64,000 bases of DNA from the NCBI RefSeq assembly GCF_023109675.1, contig NZ_JALDUR010000002.1:239010-303009 (forward strand), written 5' to 3'. Below are positions 1-9,840 of the stretch, piece after piece. The DNA is from Streptococcus parasanguinis (GTDB lineage: Bacteria; Bacillota; Bacilli; Lactobacillales; Streptococcaceae). The notes beneath the pieces were generated by a model. The model made no database searches, was not told where the DNA came from, and saw nothing but the letters and a program-made list of their open reading frames with translations. Within the stretch, counting starts at the first letter, position 1; each line of letters starts with the position of its first letter. Made by a program: the position numbers and the translations under genes.

Positions 1-1256
1 ATGCTAAAGAAAACCTCAAGGTCAGCTACGATTTCACGGAAGAACAAGCTGAAGCTATCGTTACCTTGCAATTGTACCGCTTGACCAATACGGATATTGT
101 CACCTTGGAAGAAGAGCATGCTAGTCTCAAGGAGCAAATCGCGACCTTGGCAGCCATCATTGGGGATGAACGGACTATGTTTAACCTTATGAAGAAGGAG
201 TTGCGTGAAGTCAAGAAGCTCTTTGGGAATCAGCGTCGCAGTGAATTGCAAGACACTGCTAAAACGATCGAGATTGATACAGCCAGTCTCATTGTTGAAG
301 AGGAAACCTTTGTCAGCGTAACCCGTGCTGGTTATATTAAACGGACCTCGCCTCGTTCTTTCAATGCCTCAACACTGGAAGAAGTCGGTAAGCGAGACGA
401 TGACGAGTTGATTTTTGTAGAGCCTGCTAAGACCACTCAGCATCTTTTACTCTTTACCAACTTGGGGAATGCCATTTATCGACCAATTCATGAATTGACA
501 GATACCAAGTGGAAGGATATCGGAGAGCACCTCAGTCAGACCTTGACCAATTTCGAGCAAGAGGAAGAAATTCTCTTTGCGGAGATTGTCGATCAGTTTG
601 AGGGAGTAACCTACTTTGCGGCAACTCAACAAGGACAAATCAAGCGCTTTGAACGCAAGGAATTGAGCCCATGGCGGACTTATCGTTCTAAATCGACTAA
701 ATATGCTAAGCTAAAAGACCAAGACGACCGTATCGTAGCAGTTGCGCCAGTTGTTCTTGAAGATATCATGATCATTACTAAAAATGGGTACGGGTTGCGC
801 TTCAATATTGAGGAGGTCCCTGTCGTAGGAGCCAAAGCAGCAGGGGTCAAAGCCATTAACCTCAAAGACGGAGATCAAGTTGCTGCCGCCTTTAAGTCGA
901 CGACTCCAAGCATGTACATTCTGACCCAGCGAGGCAGTCTCAAACGGATGTTACAAGACGATATTCCTGTGACCAGTCGGGCTAAACGGGGACTACAGGT
1001 CTTGCGTGAGTTGAAAAATAAACCACACCGCGTCTTCAAGGCAGGTCCAGTCTTCACTGACCAGGGAGATTTTGATCTCTTTACGAGCCAAGATGAAGTG
1101 GTAGAACAAGATCAAATTCTTCAGATCACTTCTACAACAGGTCAGGTGACAGAAGTTGATTTGACACAATTAAGTATTTCTGAAAGAACAAGCAATGGAT
1201 CCTTTGTCAACGATACCATTTCGGATCAAGAAGTTTTTTTAGCTACTATCAAATAA
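1..1256 (+). CDS. parC: DNA topoisomerase IV subunit A, 3' part
   Basis: Carries the C-terminal half of ParC, the breakage-reunion subunit of topoisomerase IV, which decatenates daughter chromosomes together with ParE. The reading frame is open from base 3 at the window edge, so the active-site tyrosine and quinolone region lie outside. The fragment (about 417 residues) begins in the coiled-coil/tower part (motif TLEEEHASLKEQI) and continues into the beta-propeller DNA-wrapping domain, whose blades show as repeated 'T-x-x-G-x-x-(K/L)R' units (TRAGYIKR, TKNGYGLR, TQRGSLKR). The GyrA-box found in the gyrA gene of this window is absent here, which is what separates ParC from GyrA. A hairpin terminator follows directly. 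Confidence 0.96.
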   Translation, partial: AKENLKVSYDFTEEQAEAIVTLQLYRLTNTDIVTLEEEHASLKEQIATLAAIIGDERTMFNLMKKELREVKKLFGNQRRSELQDTAKTIEIDTASLIVEEETFVSVTRAGYIKRTSPRSFNASTLEEVGKRDDDELIFVEPAKTTQHLLLFTNLGNAIYRPIHELTDTKWKDIGEHLSQTLTNFEQEEEILFAEIVDQFEGVTYFAATQQGQIKRFERKELSPWRTYRSKSTKYAKLKDQDDRIVAVAPVVLEDIMIITKNGYGLRFNIEEVPVVGAKAAGVKAINLKDGDQVAAAFKSTTPSMYILTQRGSLKRMLQDDIPVTSRAKRGLQVLRELKNKPHRVFKAGPVFTDQGDFDLFTSQDEVVEQDQILQITSTTGQVTEVDLTQLSISERTSNGSFVNDTISDQEVFLATIK

Positions 1257-1293
1257 AAGAAAGCGTCGGTCCATTCTAGGACTGACTTTCTTT
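1256..1293 (+). terminator. parC terminator hairpin
   Basis: An interrupted stem of about 16 pairs (AAAGAAAGCGTCGGTCC against GGACTGACTTTCTTT) starts at the parC stop codon and ends in a T-rich run. It separates parC from the ilvE promoter. Confidence 0.7.
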
Positions 1294-1300
1294 GAAAATA

Positions 1301-1315
1301 AATTTTCTGAAAATT
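1301..1315 (+). promoter_or_regulatory. CodY box upstream of ilvE
   Basis: AATTTTCTGAAAATT matches the published CodY consensus AATTTTCWGAAAATT at all 15 positions. It lies 11 nt upstream of the -35 of ilvE. CodY represses amino-acid genes when branched-chain amino acids are plentiful, which fits control of an aminotransferase for these amino acids. Confidence 0.85.
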
Positions 1316-1326
1316 GAAAATTTCTC

Positions 1327-1354
1327 TTGAAATTCTCATGAAATGGTGTACAAT
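1327..1354 (+). promoter_or_regulatory. ilvE promoter
   Basis: TTGAAA (1327-1332) and TACAAT (1349-1354) are separated by 16 nt, a good sigma-A promoter. The leader runs about 70 nt to the ilvE start, which has an AAAAGGAG ribosome site. Confidence 0.75.
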
Positions 1355-1431
1355 AGTGTACATAGATTGAGAAACTAAATCGACCTACATCAGATCGACA
1401 AGGAATAGAAAGAATTAAAAGGAGCACTATC

Positions 1432-2454
1432 ATGACAGTATCACTTGATTGGGAAAACCTTGGCTTTTCATATATGAAATTACCTTATCGCTATTTGGCA
1501 CATTATCGCAATGGAGCTTGGGAAAAAGGGAAATTGACAGAAGATGCGACTTTGCATTTGTCCGAATCTTCTCCAAGTTTGCATTACGGTCAGCAAGCCT
1601 TTGAAGGGTTAAAAGCCTACCGTACAAAAGACGGAAGTATCCAATTGTTCCGTCCAGATCAAAACGCCAAACGTTTGCAACGCACAGCAGATCGTTTGCT
1701 GATGCCTCAAGTACCTGTTGACATGTTTGTGGATGCTTGTAAGGCAGTGGTGAAAGCCAATGAAGAGTATGTTCCACCATATGGTACTGGAGCTACCCTT
1801 TACCTTCGTCCACTTTTGATTGGGGTTGGTGATATTATTGGTGTGCATCCAGCAGATGAGTATATCTTTACCATCTTTGCCATGCCTGTCGGTAACTATT
1901 TTAAAGGTGGTTTGGTTCCAACGAACTTCTTGATTCAAGATGAGTATGACCGTGCTGCACCAAATGGTACTGGGGCTGCAAAAGTTGGTGGGAACTACGC
2001 AGCTAGTATGTTGCCAGGTAAGATTGCGCATGATCGTAACTTCTCTGACGTGATTTATCTCGATCCAGCGACGCACACCAAGATTGAAGAAGTTGGTTCT
2101 GCAAACTTCTTTGGTATCACTGCTAATAACGAATTTGTGACGCCATTGAGTCCGTCTATTTTGCCATCGATCACCAAGTACTCTTTGCTTTACTTGGCAG
2201 AACACCGTCTTGGTATGACACCAATTGAAGGGGATGTCTTTATTAATGAGCTGGATCGCTTTGTAGAAGCAGGAGCTTGTGGTACCGCAGCTGTCATCTC
2301 TCCGATCGGAGGTGTTCAACACGGTGATGACTTCCATGTCTTCTATTCTGAAACAGAAGTAGGTCCTATCACACGTAAGCTCTATGACGAGTTGACCGGT
2401 ATCCAATTTGGCGATGTCGAAGCGCCAGAAGGATGGATTGTCAAAGTCGATTAA
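1432..2454 (+). CDS. ilvE: Branched-chain amino acid aminotransferase
   Basis: Transfers the amino group between glutamate and the 2-oxo acids of leucine, isoleucine and valine; a cytoplasmic class IV PLP enzyme. At 340 residues it has the usual length. The PLP-binding lysine is Lys184 in the motif GAAKVGGNY; the motif EEVGSANFF, also typical of the family, follows. The start has AAAAGGAG upstream. It is a single-gene unit following parC, as in other streptococci, and has its own promoter with a perfect CodY box, so it is likely repressed in rich medium together with ilvD (49.4 kb), which carries a near-identical box. Confidence 0.97.
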   Translation: MTVSLDWENLGFSYMKLPYRYLAHYRNGAWEKGKLTEDATLHLSESSPSLHYGQQAFEGLKAYRTKDGSIQLFRPDQNAKRLQRTADRLLMPQVPVDMFVDACKAVVKANEEYVPPYGTGATLYLRPLLIGVGDIIGVHPADEYIFTIFAMPVGNYFKGGLVPTNFLIQDEYDRAAPNGTGAAKVGGNYAASMLPGKIAHDRNFSDVIYLDPATHTKIEEVGSANFFGITANNEFVTPLSPSILPSITKYSLLYLAEHRLGMTPIEGDVFINELDRFVEAGACGTAAVISPIGGVQHGDDFHVFYSETEVGPITRKLYDELTGIQFGDVEAPEGWIVKVD

Positions 2455-2577
2455 ACCGAAAGCATCTGAGATAAAAGTGTCCAGGCTTCAATGAGAACGA
2501 GTCTTAACGAAGGACGTAGTAGCTAAAGTTTCTCTTCATTCGCTTTTAGGCTCAAAAGAGTGCCGAATGACCTTTTC

Positions 2578-2632
2578 GGGGGTGGGAGAAAGAAGGAATT
2601 TCTAACTAAATTCTTTCTGCCCACTCCCTTTT
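2578..2632 (+). terminator. Long hairpin after ilvE
   Basis: A G-rich arm (GGGGGTGGGAGAAAGAA) pairs imperfectly with TTCTTTCTGCCCACTCCC and is followed by TTTT. The shape resembles the distal hairpin of the 175-bp repeat found three times elsewhere in the window, so the interval 2459-2632 may be a decayed relative. No gene is visible between 2455 and 2688. Confidence 0.5.
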
Positions 2633-2688
2633 CTCTTGCGTCATCAAGAGAATTTTTGTAAAATAGAAAAAGTGAAAAGAGGGTTGAA

Positions 2689-2919
2689 ATGAGTAAAAAA
2701 GATAAGAAAATTGAGATTCAAATCGTTGATAGTAAAGTAACCGTCGGAAAAGACACTTTTGATGGATTCACTTTGTCCATTGGCAAGAAAACGATTGGTG
2801 AAATTGCAGACATGGGTGGGCAATTTGCCATTATCAAAAATGGAAATGTGGATTCTCTTTACAAAAAACTTGAAAAAGCCGTTGAAATTTTGATAGAAAA
2901 TTATAATTTGAATAAATAA
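2689..2919 (+). CDS. DUF2969 family small protein
   Basis: A 76-residue, lysine-rich protein without signal peptide or membrane segment. The motif DGFTLSIGKKTIGEI and overall length match the DUF2969 family, known mainly from streptococci and relatives and of unknown function. A ribosome site (AAGAGGG) precedes the ATG. It sits just before two tRNA genes and rpsA, the same neighbourhood it has in pneumococcus. Nothing in the sequence suggests a catalytic role. Confidence 0.85.
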   Translation: MSKKDKKIEIQIVDSKVTVGKDTFDGFTLSIGKKTIGEIADMGGQFAIIKNGNVDSLYKKLEKAVEILIENYNLNK

Positions 2920-2971
2920 GGGCTTGCAATCATAATAAATCAATGGTATAATAGATCCTGTTGATTTATAT

Positions 2972-3052
2972 GGAGAGATAGCGAAGAGGCTAAACGCGGC
3001 GGACTGTAAATCCGCTCCTTCGGGTTCGGGGGTTCGAATCCCTCTCTCTCCA
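2972..3052 (+). tRNA. tRNA-Tyr (GTA)
   Basis: Acceptor arms GGAGAGA and TCTCTCC pair over seven bases, with discriminator A. The anticodon loop CTGTAAA holds GTA at 3006-3008. There is a long variable arm (CTCCTTCGGGTT region), as expected for a class II tyrosine tRNA, and a normal T loop (GGTTCGAATCC). CCA is not encoded. Confidence 0.95.
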
Positions 3053-3101
3053 TTAGCGTTCATTGTGACGATGATAAAGTGACTATTGTCAGCGCTCTTT
3101 T

Positions 3102-3173
3102 TGGGGTATAGCCAAGCGGTAAGGCAAGGGACTTTGACTCCCTCATGCGTTGGTTCGAATCCAGCTACCCCAG
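3102..3173 (+). tRNA. tRNA-Gln (TTG)
   Basis: Acceptor TGGGGTA pairs with TACCCCA, with discriminator G. The anticodon loop CTTTGAC gives TTG at 3134-3136. It lies about 50 nt after tRNA-Tyr and is probably cotranscribed with it. CCA is not encoded. Confidence 0.95.
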
Positions 3174-3197
3174 TTCTTAGGTAATATCAGATAAGTG

Positions 3198-3223
3198 ATA
3201 AAATATCTATCCAGGTATTTTAT
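3198..3223 (+). terminator. Hairpin after the tRNA pair
   Basis: ATAAAATA (3198-3205) pairs with TATTTTAT (3216-3223), followed by a T-rich stretch. It could end the tRNA transcript. The 168-nt gap to rpsA also holds a second hairpin, CAAGTTTT-AG-AAAACTTG (3304-3321), shortly before the rpsA ribosome site. Confidence 0.45.
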
Positions 3224-3341
3224 TTCTTTATAGGATGAGTCGTTAAAGATTGTAGTTGATCTCATTGCGAGTGCTTGCTTAGGAAAAATAATTATAAGTA
3301 TGTCAAGTTTTAGAAAACTTGATTGTTGGAGGATTTTTTAG

Positions 3342-4541
3342 ATGAATGAATTTGAAGATTTGCTAAACAGTGTTAGCCAAGTTGAACCAGGTGACGTTGT
3401 TACTGCTGAAGTATTGACAGTTGACGCGAACCAAGCTAACGTTGCAATCTCTGGAACTGGTGTCGAAGGTGTCTTGACTCTTCGCGAATTGACAAACGAT
3501 CGTGATGCTGACATCAACGACTTGGTAAAACCAGGTGAAACACTTGAATTGCTTGTTCTTCGTCAAGTAGTTGGTAAAGATACTGATACAGTAACTTACC
3601 TTGTATCTAAAAAACGTTTGGAAGCTCGCAAAGCATGGGACAAATTGGTTGGACGTGAAGAAGAAGTTGTTACTGTTAAAGGAACTCGCGCTGTTAAGGG
3701 CGGACTTTCAGTAGAATTTGAAGGACTTCGTGGATTTATTCCAGCTTCAATGCTTGATACTCGTTTTGTACGTAACACTGAACGTTTCGTAGGTCAAGAA
3801 TTTGATGCTAAAATCAAAGAAGTAGATCCAAAAGAAAACCGCTTTATCCTTTCACGTCGTGAAGTTGTTGAAGCTGAATCAGCTGCAGCACGCGCAGAAG
3901 TATTTGGTAAATTGAACGTTGGTGATGTCGTAACTGGTAAAGTTGCACGTATCACAAGCTTCGGTGCCTTCATCGACCTTGGTGGTGTTGATGGATTGGT
4001 TCACTTGACAGAATTGTCACACGAACGCAACGTATCACCTAAATCAGTAGTAACTGTCGGTGAAGAAATCCAAGTGAAAGTTCTTGACTTGAACGAAGAA
4101 GAAGGTCGTGTATCACTTTCATTGAAAGCTACAACACCTGGACCTTGGGATGGCGTAGAACAAAAATTGGCTGCTGGTGATGTTATCGAAGGAACTGTTA
4201 AACGTTTGACTGACTTCGGTGCATTCGTTGAAGTATTGCCAGGTATCGACGGACTTGTACACATCTCACAAATTTCACACAAACGTGTTGAAAATCCAAA
4301 AGATGTTCTTAAAGTTGGACAAGAAGTAACTGTTAAAGTTCTTGAAGTAAATGCTGCAGATGAACGTGTATCACTTTCTATCAAAGCTCTTGAAGAACGT
4401 CCAGCTCAAGAAGAAGGCGAAAAACAAGAAAAACGTCAATCTCGCCCACGTCGTCCAAAACAAGAAAAACGTGACTTTGATCTTCCAGAAACTCAAACTG
4501 GATTCTCAATGGCTGACTTGTTTGGCGATATCGAATTGTAA
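3342..4541 (+). CDS. rpsA: 30S ribosomal protein S1
   Basis: RNA-binding protein of the small ribosomal subunit that helps mRNA loading. At 399 residues it is the short Gram-positive form. Four S1 (OB-fold) repeats are visible, starting near residues 16, 103, 190 and 275; the last two are the clearest ([16 protein letters not shown] and [18 protein letters not shown]). The tail after residue 350 is highly charged ([19 protein letters not shown]). The start has a strong site (TTGGAGGA). A 175-bp intergenic repeat begins ten bases after the stop and probably supplies the terminator. Confidence 0.96.
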   Translation: MNEFEDLLNSVSQVEPGDVVTAEVLTVDANQANVAISGTGVEGVLTLRELTNDRDADINDLVKPGETLELLVLRQVVGKDTDTVTYLVSKKRLEARKAWDKLVGREEEVVTVKGTRAVKGGLSVEFEGLRGFIPASMLDTRFVRNTERFVGQEFDAKIKEVDPKENRFILSRREVVEAESAAARAEVFGKLNVGDVVTGKVARITSFGAFIDLGGVDGLVHLTELSHERNVSPKSVVTVGEEIQVKVLDLNEEEGRVSLSLKATTPGPWDGVEQKLAAGDVIEGTVKRLTDFGAFVEVLPGIDGLVHISQISHKRVENPKDVLKVGQEVTVKVLEVNAADERVSLSIKALEERPAQEEGEKQEKRQSRPRRPKQEKRDFDLPETQTGFSMADLFGDIEL

Positions 4542-4550
4542 TATTCAAAA

Positions 4551-4726
4551 GAGGCTGGGACAAAAGTCCTAGCCTCTCAATTATTTTTGGATTGTCGAGC
4601 AAGACGCAGTGGTTGAGTGGGGCTCTACTACGCTGATTTCATCAGCTTTTACAGCCCTACTCAACTGTGCGGAGGTGGGACGACGAAATCGAATTCTAAC
4701 GAATTACCGATTTCTGTCCCACTCTC
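4551..4726 (+). repeat. 175-bp three-hairpin intergenic repeat, copy A
   Basis: The element opens with the perfect-looking hairpin GAGGCTGGGAC-AAAA-GTCCTAGCCTC (one G-T pair), has a large central hairpin (GCAGTGGTTGAGTGGGGCT against AGCCCTACTCAACTGTGC), and closes with a hairpin whose outer arms are GTGGGAC and GTCCCAC. The same sequence recurs in inverse orientation at 10529-10703 and 19940-20113 with only a few differences. It begins directly after the rpsA stop with its GAGGCTGGGAC end, and that hairpin would work as a terminator. It holds no gene. Confidence 0.9.
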
Positions 4727-4773
4727 TTTTTTACTTGTAAAATTTTTGAAAATTTGATATACTATAACAGTTG

Positions 4774-4845
4774 CCACCCTTAGTGTAATGGATATCACGT
4801 AAGATTCCGGTTCTTGAGATGGGGGTTCGATTCCCTCAGGGTGGA
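4774..4845 (+). tRNA. tRNA-Arg (CCG)
   Basis: Acceptor CCACCCT pairs with AGGGTGG over seven bases, with discriminator A. The anticodon stem TAAGA/TCTTG encloses loop TTCCGGT, giving CCG at 4807-4809. The T arm reads GGGGGTTCGATTCCC. A promoter-like TTGAAA/TATACT pair lies just upstream, and a hairpin terminator at 4853-4878 follows. Confidence 0.93.
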
Positions 4846-4852
4846 AAGAAAA

Positions 4853-4878
4853 AAGGTTGAGAACTCTCAGCCTTTTTT
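4853..4878 (+). terminator. tRNA-Arg terminator
   Basis: GGTTGAG (4855-4861) pairs with CTCAGCC (4866-4872), followed by six T. Confidence 0.8.
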
Positions 4879-4894
4879 GTTCGTTTCAAAGCTC

Positions 4895-4926
4895 AAAAAA
4901 GACTCTCAAAGTATGAGAGTCTTTTT
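4895..4926 (-). terminator. ldh terminator, probably bidirectional
   Basis: AAAAGACTCTCA and TGAGAGTCTTTT form a near-perfect 12-bp stem with A and T runs on both sides. It ends ldh transcription from the right and could also stop read-through from the tRNA-Arg unit. Confidence 0.85.
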
Positions 4927-4933
4927 AATTGAA

Positions 4934-6037
<1,104 letters not shown>

Positions 6038-6073
6038 CGTTTGTGTTCCTAAGAAGAAAAATAGGCTAAAATG

Positions 6074-6082
6074 TGTTATAAT
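6074..6082 (+). promoter_or_regulatory. gyrA extended -10 promoter
   Basis: TGTTATAAT is an extended -10 element (TGn-TATAAT) 36 nt before the gyrA start codon. No good -35 is visible, as is common for extended -10 promoters. Confidence 0.6.
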
Positions 6083-6118
6083 AGTATGGTGAATTAAGTA
6101 AAGAGAGGCATTTTTTGA

Positions 6119-8575
6119 ATGCAGGATAATAATCTAATTGATGTGAATTTAACATCAGAAATGAAGACGAGTTTTATCGATTATGCGATGAGTGTTATCG
6201 TAGCTCGTGCCCTTCCTGATGTTCGTGATGGTTTGAAACCTGTTCACCGTCGTATTTTGTATGGAATGAATGAATTGGGTGTTACGCCAGATAAACCACA
6301 TAAGAAGTCAGCCCGTATCACAGGGGATGTTATGGGTAAATACCACCCACACGGGGACTCCTCGATTTATGAAGCCATGGTTCGGATGGCGCAATGGTGG
6401 AGTTACCGTTACATGTTAGTGGATGGCCATGGTAACTTTGGTTCTATGGACGGTGATGGCGCCGCTGCACAACGGTATACCGAAGCTCGTATGAGTAAGA
6501 TTGCTCTTGAAATGCTGCGGGATATCAACAAAAATACAGTTGATTTCGCTGATAACTATGATGCCAGCGAGCGTGAACCTTTGGTCTTACCTGCACGTTT
6601 TCCTAATCTTCTTGTCAATGGTGCTACAGGGATTGCCGTTGGGATGGCAACCAATATTCCTCCACACAATCTGGGAGAAACCATTGATGCAGTGAAGCTG
6701 ATGATGGATAATCCTGAGGTAACGACCCGTGAACTCATGGAAGTTCTTCCTGGTCCAGATTTTCCGACAGGTGCTTTGGTCATGGGGAAATCAGGTATCC
6801 ACAAAGCCTATGAAACCGGAAAAGGATCAATCGTTCTTCGTTCTCGTACAGAGATTGAAGTAACCAAGAGTGGCCGTGAACGGATTGTTGTCACTGAGTT
6901 CCCTTATATGGTCAATAAAACCAAGGTGCACGAGCACATCGTTCGCTTGGTGCAAGAAAAACGGATCGAAGGGATTACAGCTGTACGTGATGAATCAAAC
7001 CGTGAGGGGGTTCGTTTTGTGATTGAGGTCCGCCGAGATGCTTCGGCTAACGTTATTTTGAACAATCTCTTTAAAATGACACAAATGCAAACCAATTTTG
7101 GATTCAATATGTTGGCGATCCAAAATGGTGTTCCAAAGATTCTTTCTCTTCGCCAAATTTTAGGTGCTTATATTGAGCACCAGAAAGAAGTGGTGACTCG
7201 CCGGACTATCTTTGATAAAGAAAAAGCGGAAGCACGTGCCCATATTTTAGAAGGTTTGCTCATTGCCTTGGATCACATCGATGAAGTGATCCGGATTATC
7301 CGCAATAGCCAGACAGACGCTGAAGCACAAGCTGAATTGATGGCTAAATTCAAGCTTTCTGAACGTCAAAGCCAAGCTATTTTGGACATGCGTCTTCGTC
7401 GTTTGACCGGTTTGGAACGAGACAAGATCCAAAGTGAATACGATGATTTGGTTGCCTTGATTGCTGATTTGGCTGATATTTTGGCGAAACCAGAACGTGT
7501 GGCGACCATCATCAAGGAAGAACTGGAAGAAGTCAAACGCAAGTTTGGCGATGCTCGCCGAACTGAGTTGATGATCGGAGAAGTCCTTTCTCTTGAAGAT
7601 GAGGACTTGATTGAAGAAACAGATGTCTTGATCACCCTTTCTAACAAAGGCTACATCAAACGTTTGGACCAAGCGGAATTTACGGCTCAAAAACGTGGTG
7701 GACGTGGGGTTCAAGGAACTGGTGTCAAAGATGATGACTTTGTCCGTGAATTGGTCTCTACGAGCACCCATGATCACTTGCTCTTCTTTACCAATAAGGG
7801 ACGTGTCTATCGTCTGAAAGGTTATGAGATTCCAGAATATGGCCGGACAGCTAAAGGATTACCAATCGTCAATCTCTTAAAATTGGACGAAGGTGAATCG
7901 ATTCAAACCATTATCAATGTGGAGCAAGACCGCAGTGACGAAGCTTATCTCTTCTTTACGACGCGACAAGGTTTAGTTAAGCGGACCAATGTAGCTGAAT
8001 TTTCAAATATTCGTCAGAACGGTCTCAAAGCTCTGAATCTGCGTGATGAGGATGAATTGATCAATGTCTTCCTTACAGATGGCAATGCTGACGTCATTAT
8101 CGGTACCAAGTATGGTTATTCTGTCCGCTTTAATGAGGCTGTAGTCCGCAATATGGGACGTTCTGCCACAGGTGTACGTGGTGTGAATCTCCGTGAAGGA
8201 GACAAGGTTGTTGGGGCTAGTGTCGTTACGGATCAAGATGAAGTATTGATCATCACTGAAAAAGGGTATGGTAAGCGTACAATGGCTAGCGAATACCCAA
8301 CCAAAGGCCGTGGTGGTAAAGGTATCAAAACAGCCAATATTACAGAGAAAAATGGTCCTTTAGCTGGTCTTTTAACCGTTAAAGGGGATGAAGATCTGAT
8401 GATCATTACCGATACCGGAGTTATGATCCGGATAGGTGTGGCTAACATTTCTCAAACGGGTCGTTCAACTCAGGGTGTGAAAGTCATGAGACTGGATCAG
8501 GATGCGAAAATTGTGACCTTTACAACAGTCCAGCCCGATGAAAAAGATGAAGAAGTAGTGGAAGAAAACGAATAG
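6119..8575 (+). CDS. gyrA: DNA gyrase subunit A
   Basis: Breakage-reunion subunit of gyrase, which introduces negative supercoils with GyrB. It has 818 residues, the full family length. The catalytic tyrosine is Tyr120 (AAAQRYTEA). In the quinolone-resistance region ([12 protein letters not shown]) Ser81 and Glu85 are present, the drug-sensitive state. The GyrA-box QKRGGRG is at about residues 522-528, followed by six beta-propeller blades ([58 protein letters not shown]). The tail is acidic. srtA follows 13 nt after the stop and is probably cotranscribed. Confidence 0.98.
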   Translation: MQDNNLIDVNLTSEMKTSFIDYAMSVIVARALPDVRDGLKPVHRRILYGMNELGVTPDKPHKKSARITGDVMGKYHPHGDSSIYEAMVRMAQWWSYRYMLVDGHGNFGSMDGDGAAAQRYTEARMSKIALEMLRDINKNTVDFADNYDASEREPLVLPARFPNLLVNGATGIAVGMATNIPPHNLGETIDAVKLMMDNPEVTTRELMEVLPGPDFPTGALVMGKSGIHKAYETGKGSIVLRSRTEIEVTKSGRERIVVTEFPYMVNKTKVHEHIVRLVQEKRIEGITAVRDESNREGVRFVIEVRRDASANVILNNLFKMTQMQTNFGFNMLAIQNGVPKILSLRQILGAYIEHQKEVVTRRTIFDKEKAEARAHILEGLLIALDHIDEVIRIIRNSQTDAEAQAELMAKFKLSERQSQAILDMRLRRLTGLERDKIQSEYDDLVALIADLADILAKPERVATIIKEELEEVKRKFGDARRTELMIGEVLSLEDEDLIEETDVLITLSNKGYIKRLDQAEFTAQKRGGRGVQGTGVKDDDFVRELVSTSTHDHLLFFTNKGRVYRLKGYEIPEYGRTAKGLPIVNLLKLDEGESIQTIINVEQDRSDEAYLFFTTRQGLVKRTNVAEFSNIRQNGLKALNLRDEDELINVFLTDGNADVIIGTKYGYSVRFNEAVVRNMGRSATGVRGVNLREGDKVVGASVVTDQDEVLIITEKGYGKRTMASEYPTKGRGGKGIKTANITEKNGPLAGLLTVKGDEDLMIITDTGVMIRIGVANISQTGRSTQGVKVMRLDQDAKIVTFTTVQPDEKDEEVVEENE

Positions 8576-8588
8576 ATAAGGGGACAGC

Positions 8589-9332
8589 ATGTCACGCAAA
8601 AGAAAAAAGAAAAAGAGTTTACGCAATACTCTTATCAACATCGTTGCAACACTTTTGATTATTCTCTCGCTTCTCTTGATTTTCAATGCTCCGATCCGAA
8701 ATATGATTATGGTTTGGCATACCAACCAATACCAGGTTAGCAAGGTCGATAAAAAGACTATTGATAAAAACAAAGAAGTGAAGACGAGCTTTGATTTCCA
8801 ACATGTCCAGTCACTCTCGACAGAGGCCGTGATCAATGCCCAATGGCAGGCTCAAAAACTTCCTGTAATTGGGGGAATTTCGATTCCTGAATTGAACATG
8901 AACCTTCCAATTTTTAAAGGACTCGAAAACGTAGCCCTTTACTATGGAGCAGGGACTATGAAGGAAAACCAAGTCATGGGACAAGGCAATTATTCTCTTG
9001 CTAGTCACCACGTATTTGGCCTTACTGGAGCAAATGCCATGTTATTCTCACCATTAGAGAAAGCCAAGGCGGGAATGAAGATTTACATCACGGACAAAGA
9101 AAAAATCTATACTTATGTCATCTCGTCTGTTGAGACAGTGACTCCAGACCGTGTAGATGTGATTCAAGATCGTGAAGGCGTCAATGAGATCACCTTGGTG
9201 ACCTGTGAGGATGCTGCAGCGACTTACCGTACGATTGTAAAAGGGAATTTGGAAACTTCTGTTGACTATGACAAGGCTCCAAAAGACATCCTGGATTCAT
9301 TCAGCAAGACTTATAATCAAATGCAACTTTAA
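8589..9332 (+). CDS. srtA: Class A sortase
   Basis: Membrane-anchored transpeptidase that cuts LPXTG proteins and joins them to the cell wall. A basic N-terminus (SRKRKKKKS) and one membrane segment at about residues 13-32 anchor it with the catalytic domain outside. Active-site residues are visible: His140/His141 (LASHHVFG), Cys206 (TLVTCEDA) and Arg214 (TYRTIV). At 247 residues it has the usual length. It follows gyrA at 13 nt, the arrangement seen in many streptococci, and ends at a strong terminator. Confidence 0.97.
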   Translation: MSRKRKKKKSLRNTLINIVATLLIILSLLLIFNAPIRNMIMVWHTNQYQVSKVDKKTIDKNKEVKTSFDFQHVQSLSTEAVINAQWQAQKLPVIGGISIPELNMNLPIFKGLENVALYYGAGTMKENQVMGQGNYSLASHHVFGLTGANAMLFSPLEKAKAGMKIYITDKEKIYTYVISSVETVTPDRVDVIQDREGVNEITLVTCEDAAATYRTIVKGNLETSVDYDKAPKDILDSFSKTYNQMQL

Positions 9333-9340
9333 GAAAATAA

Positions 9341-9368
9341 AGCCCATGGCAGAGATGCCAGGGCTTTT
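9341..9368 (+). terminator. gyrA-srtA terminator
   Basis: AGCCCATGGCA and TGCCAGGGCT form a stem with a GAGA loop, followed by five T. Confidence 0.85.
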
Positions 9369-9507
9369 TCTATGTAGGAAGCAAAACTAGGAGAAATTCT
9401 TGTAAAATTGTAAGAGATTGGTAATATTATGTAAGGAATTTGTCATAACATTAAGGGAAAATCAGTATATAATAAGAGGAGAAAGAGTATGATAAGGAGG
9501 TAGAATA

Positions 9508-9786
9508 GTGACAAAAGAGCGAATTTACCATCTCTTGCATCATTTCTATAATCTCTTAGTAAACGATTTTCCACGAAATGGTTTAATTACGAAAGGAATC
9601 TATGAAGTAGAGCAGGTCTACCAAGCTTTAGAGGCCATTCCTCAGAGCCAGGAGTACTTGATTCGCTGTGAAATTCAACAGTTTTTAAAAGAGCTTGAAC
9701 AAGTTCAAACAGGTTACCAGATCCGCTTTAATAAAGATGAAGTCTTAGTGTTAGATGATTTGAAGCAAGAAATTGCCTGTAAATAA
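9508..9786 (+). CDS. Hypothetical protein, 92 residues
   Basis: I do not recognise this protein. It starts with GTG behind a very strong site (AAGGAGG, spacing about 9), and an extended TATATAAT box lies about 35 nt upstream, so it is very likely translated. It is soluble in appearance, mostly helical, with no signal peptide or membrane segment; notable are the motif HLLHHFYNLL and an acidic C-terminal half. It lies 54 nt before radC, but radC has its own competence-type promoter, so a shared function is not implied. Confidence 0.7.
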   Translation: MTKERIYHLLHHFYNLLVNDFPRNGLITKGIYEVEQVYQALEAIPQSQEYLIRCEIQQFLKELEQVQTGYQIRFNKDEVLVLDDLKQEIACK

Positions 9787-9813
9787 TGCAAGGTCGTCGT
9801 TTTCTCTATTTAT

Positions 9814-9821
9814 TACGAATT
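9814..9821 (+). promoter_or_regulatory. Putative ComX (cin-box) promoter of radC
   Basis: TACGAATT matches seven of eight bases of the late-competence -10 element TACGAATA. It is 19 nt before the radC ATG, leaving room for the GGAGG site. In streptococci radC belongs to the core competence regulon, which supports the call. Confidence 0.65.
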
Positions 9822-9840
9822 AATAAGTGAGGAGGAAATT

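Noticed and set aside
1609..2406. 265-codon minus-strand frame opposite ilvE
   Set aside because: It is a shadow of ilvE: odd composition, rich in Cys/Trp/His/Ile, no ribosome site, and ilvE is certain.
2459..2632. Fourth copy of the 175-bp repeat after ilvE
   Set aside because: Similar length and hairpin layout but little sequence identity; kept only as a possible distant relative.
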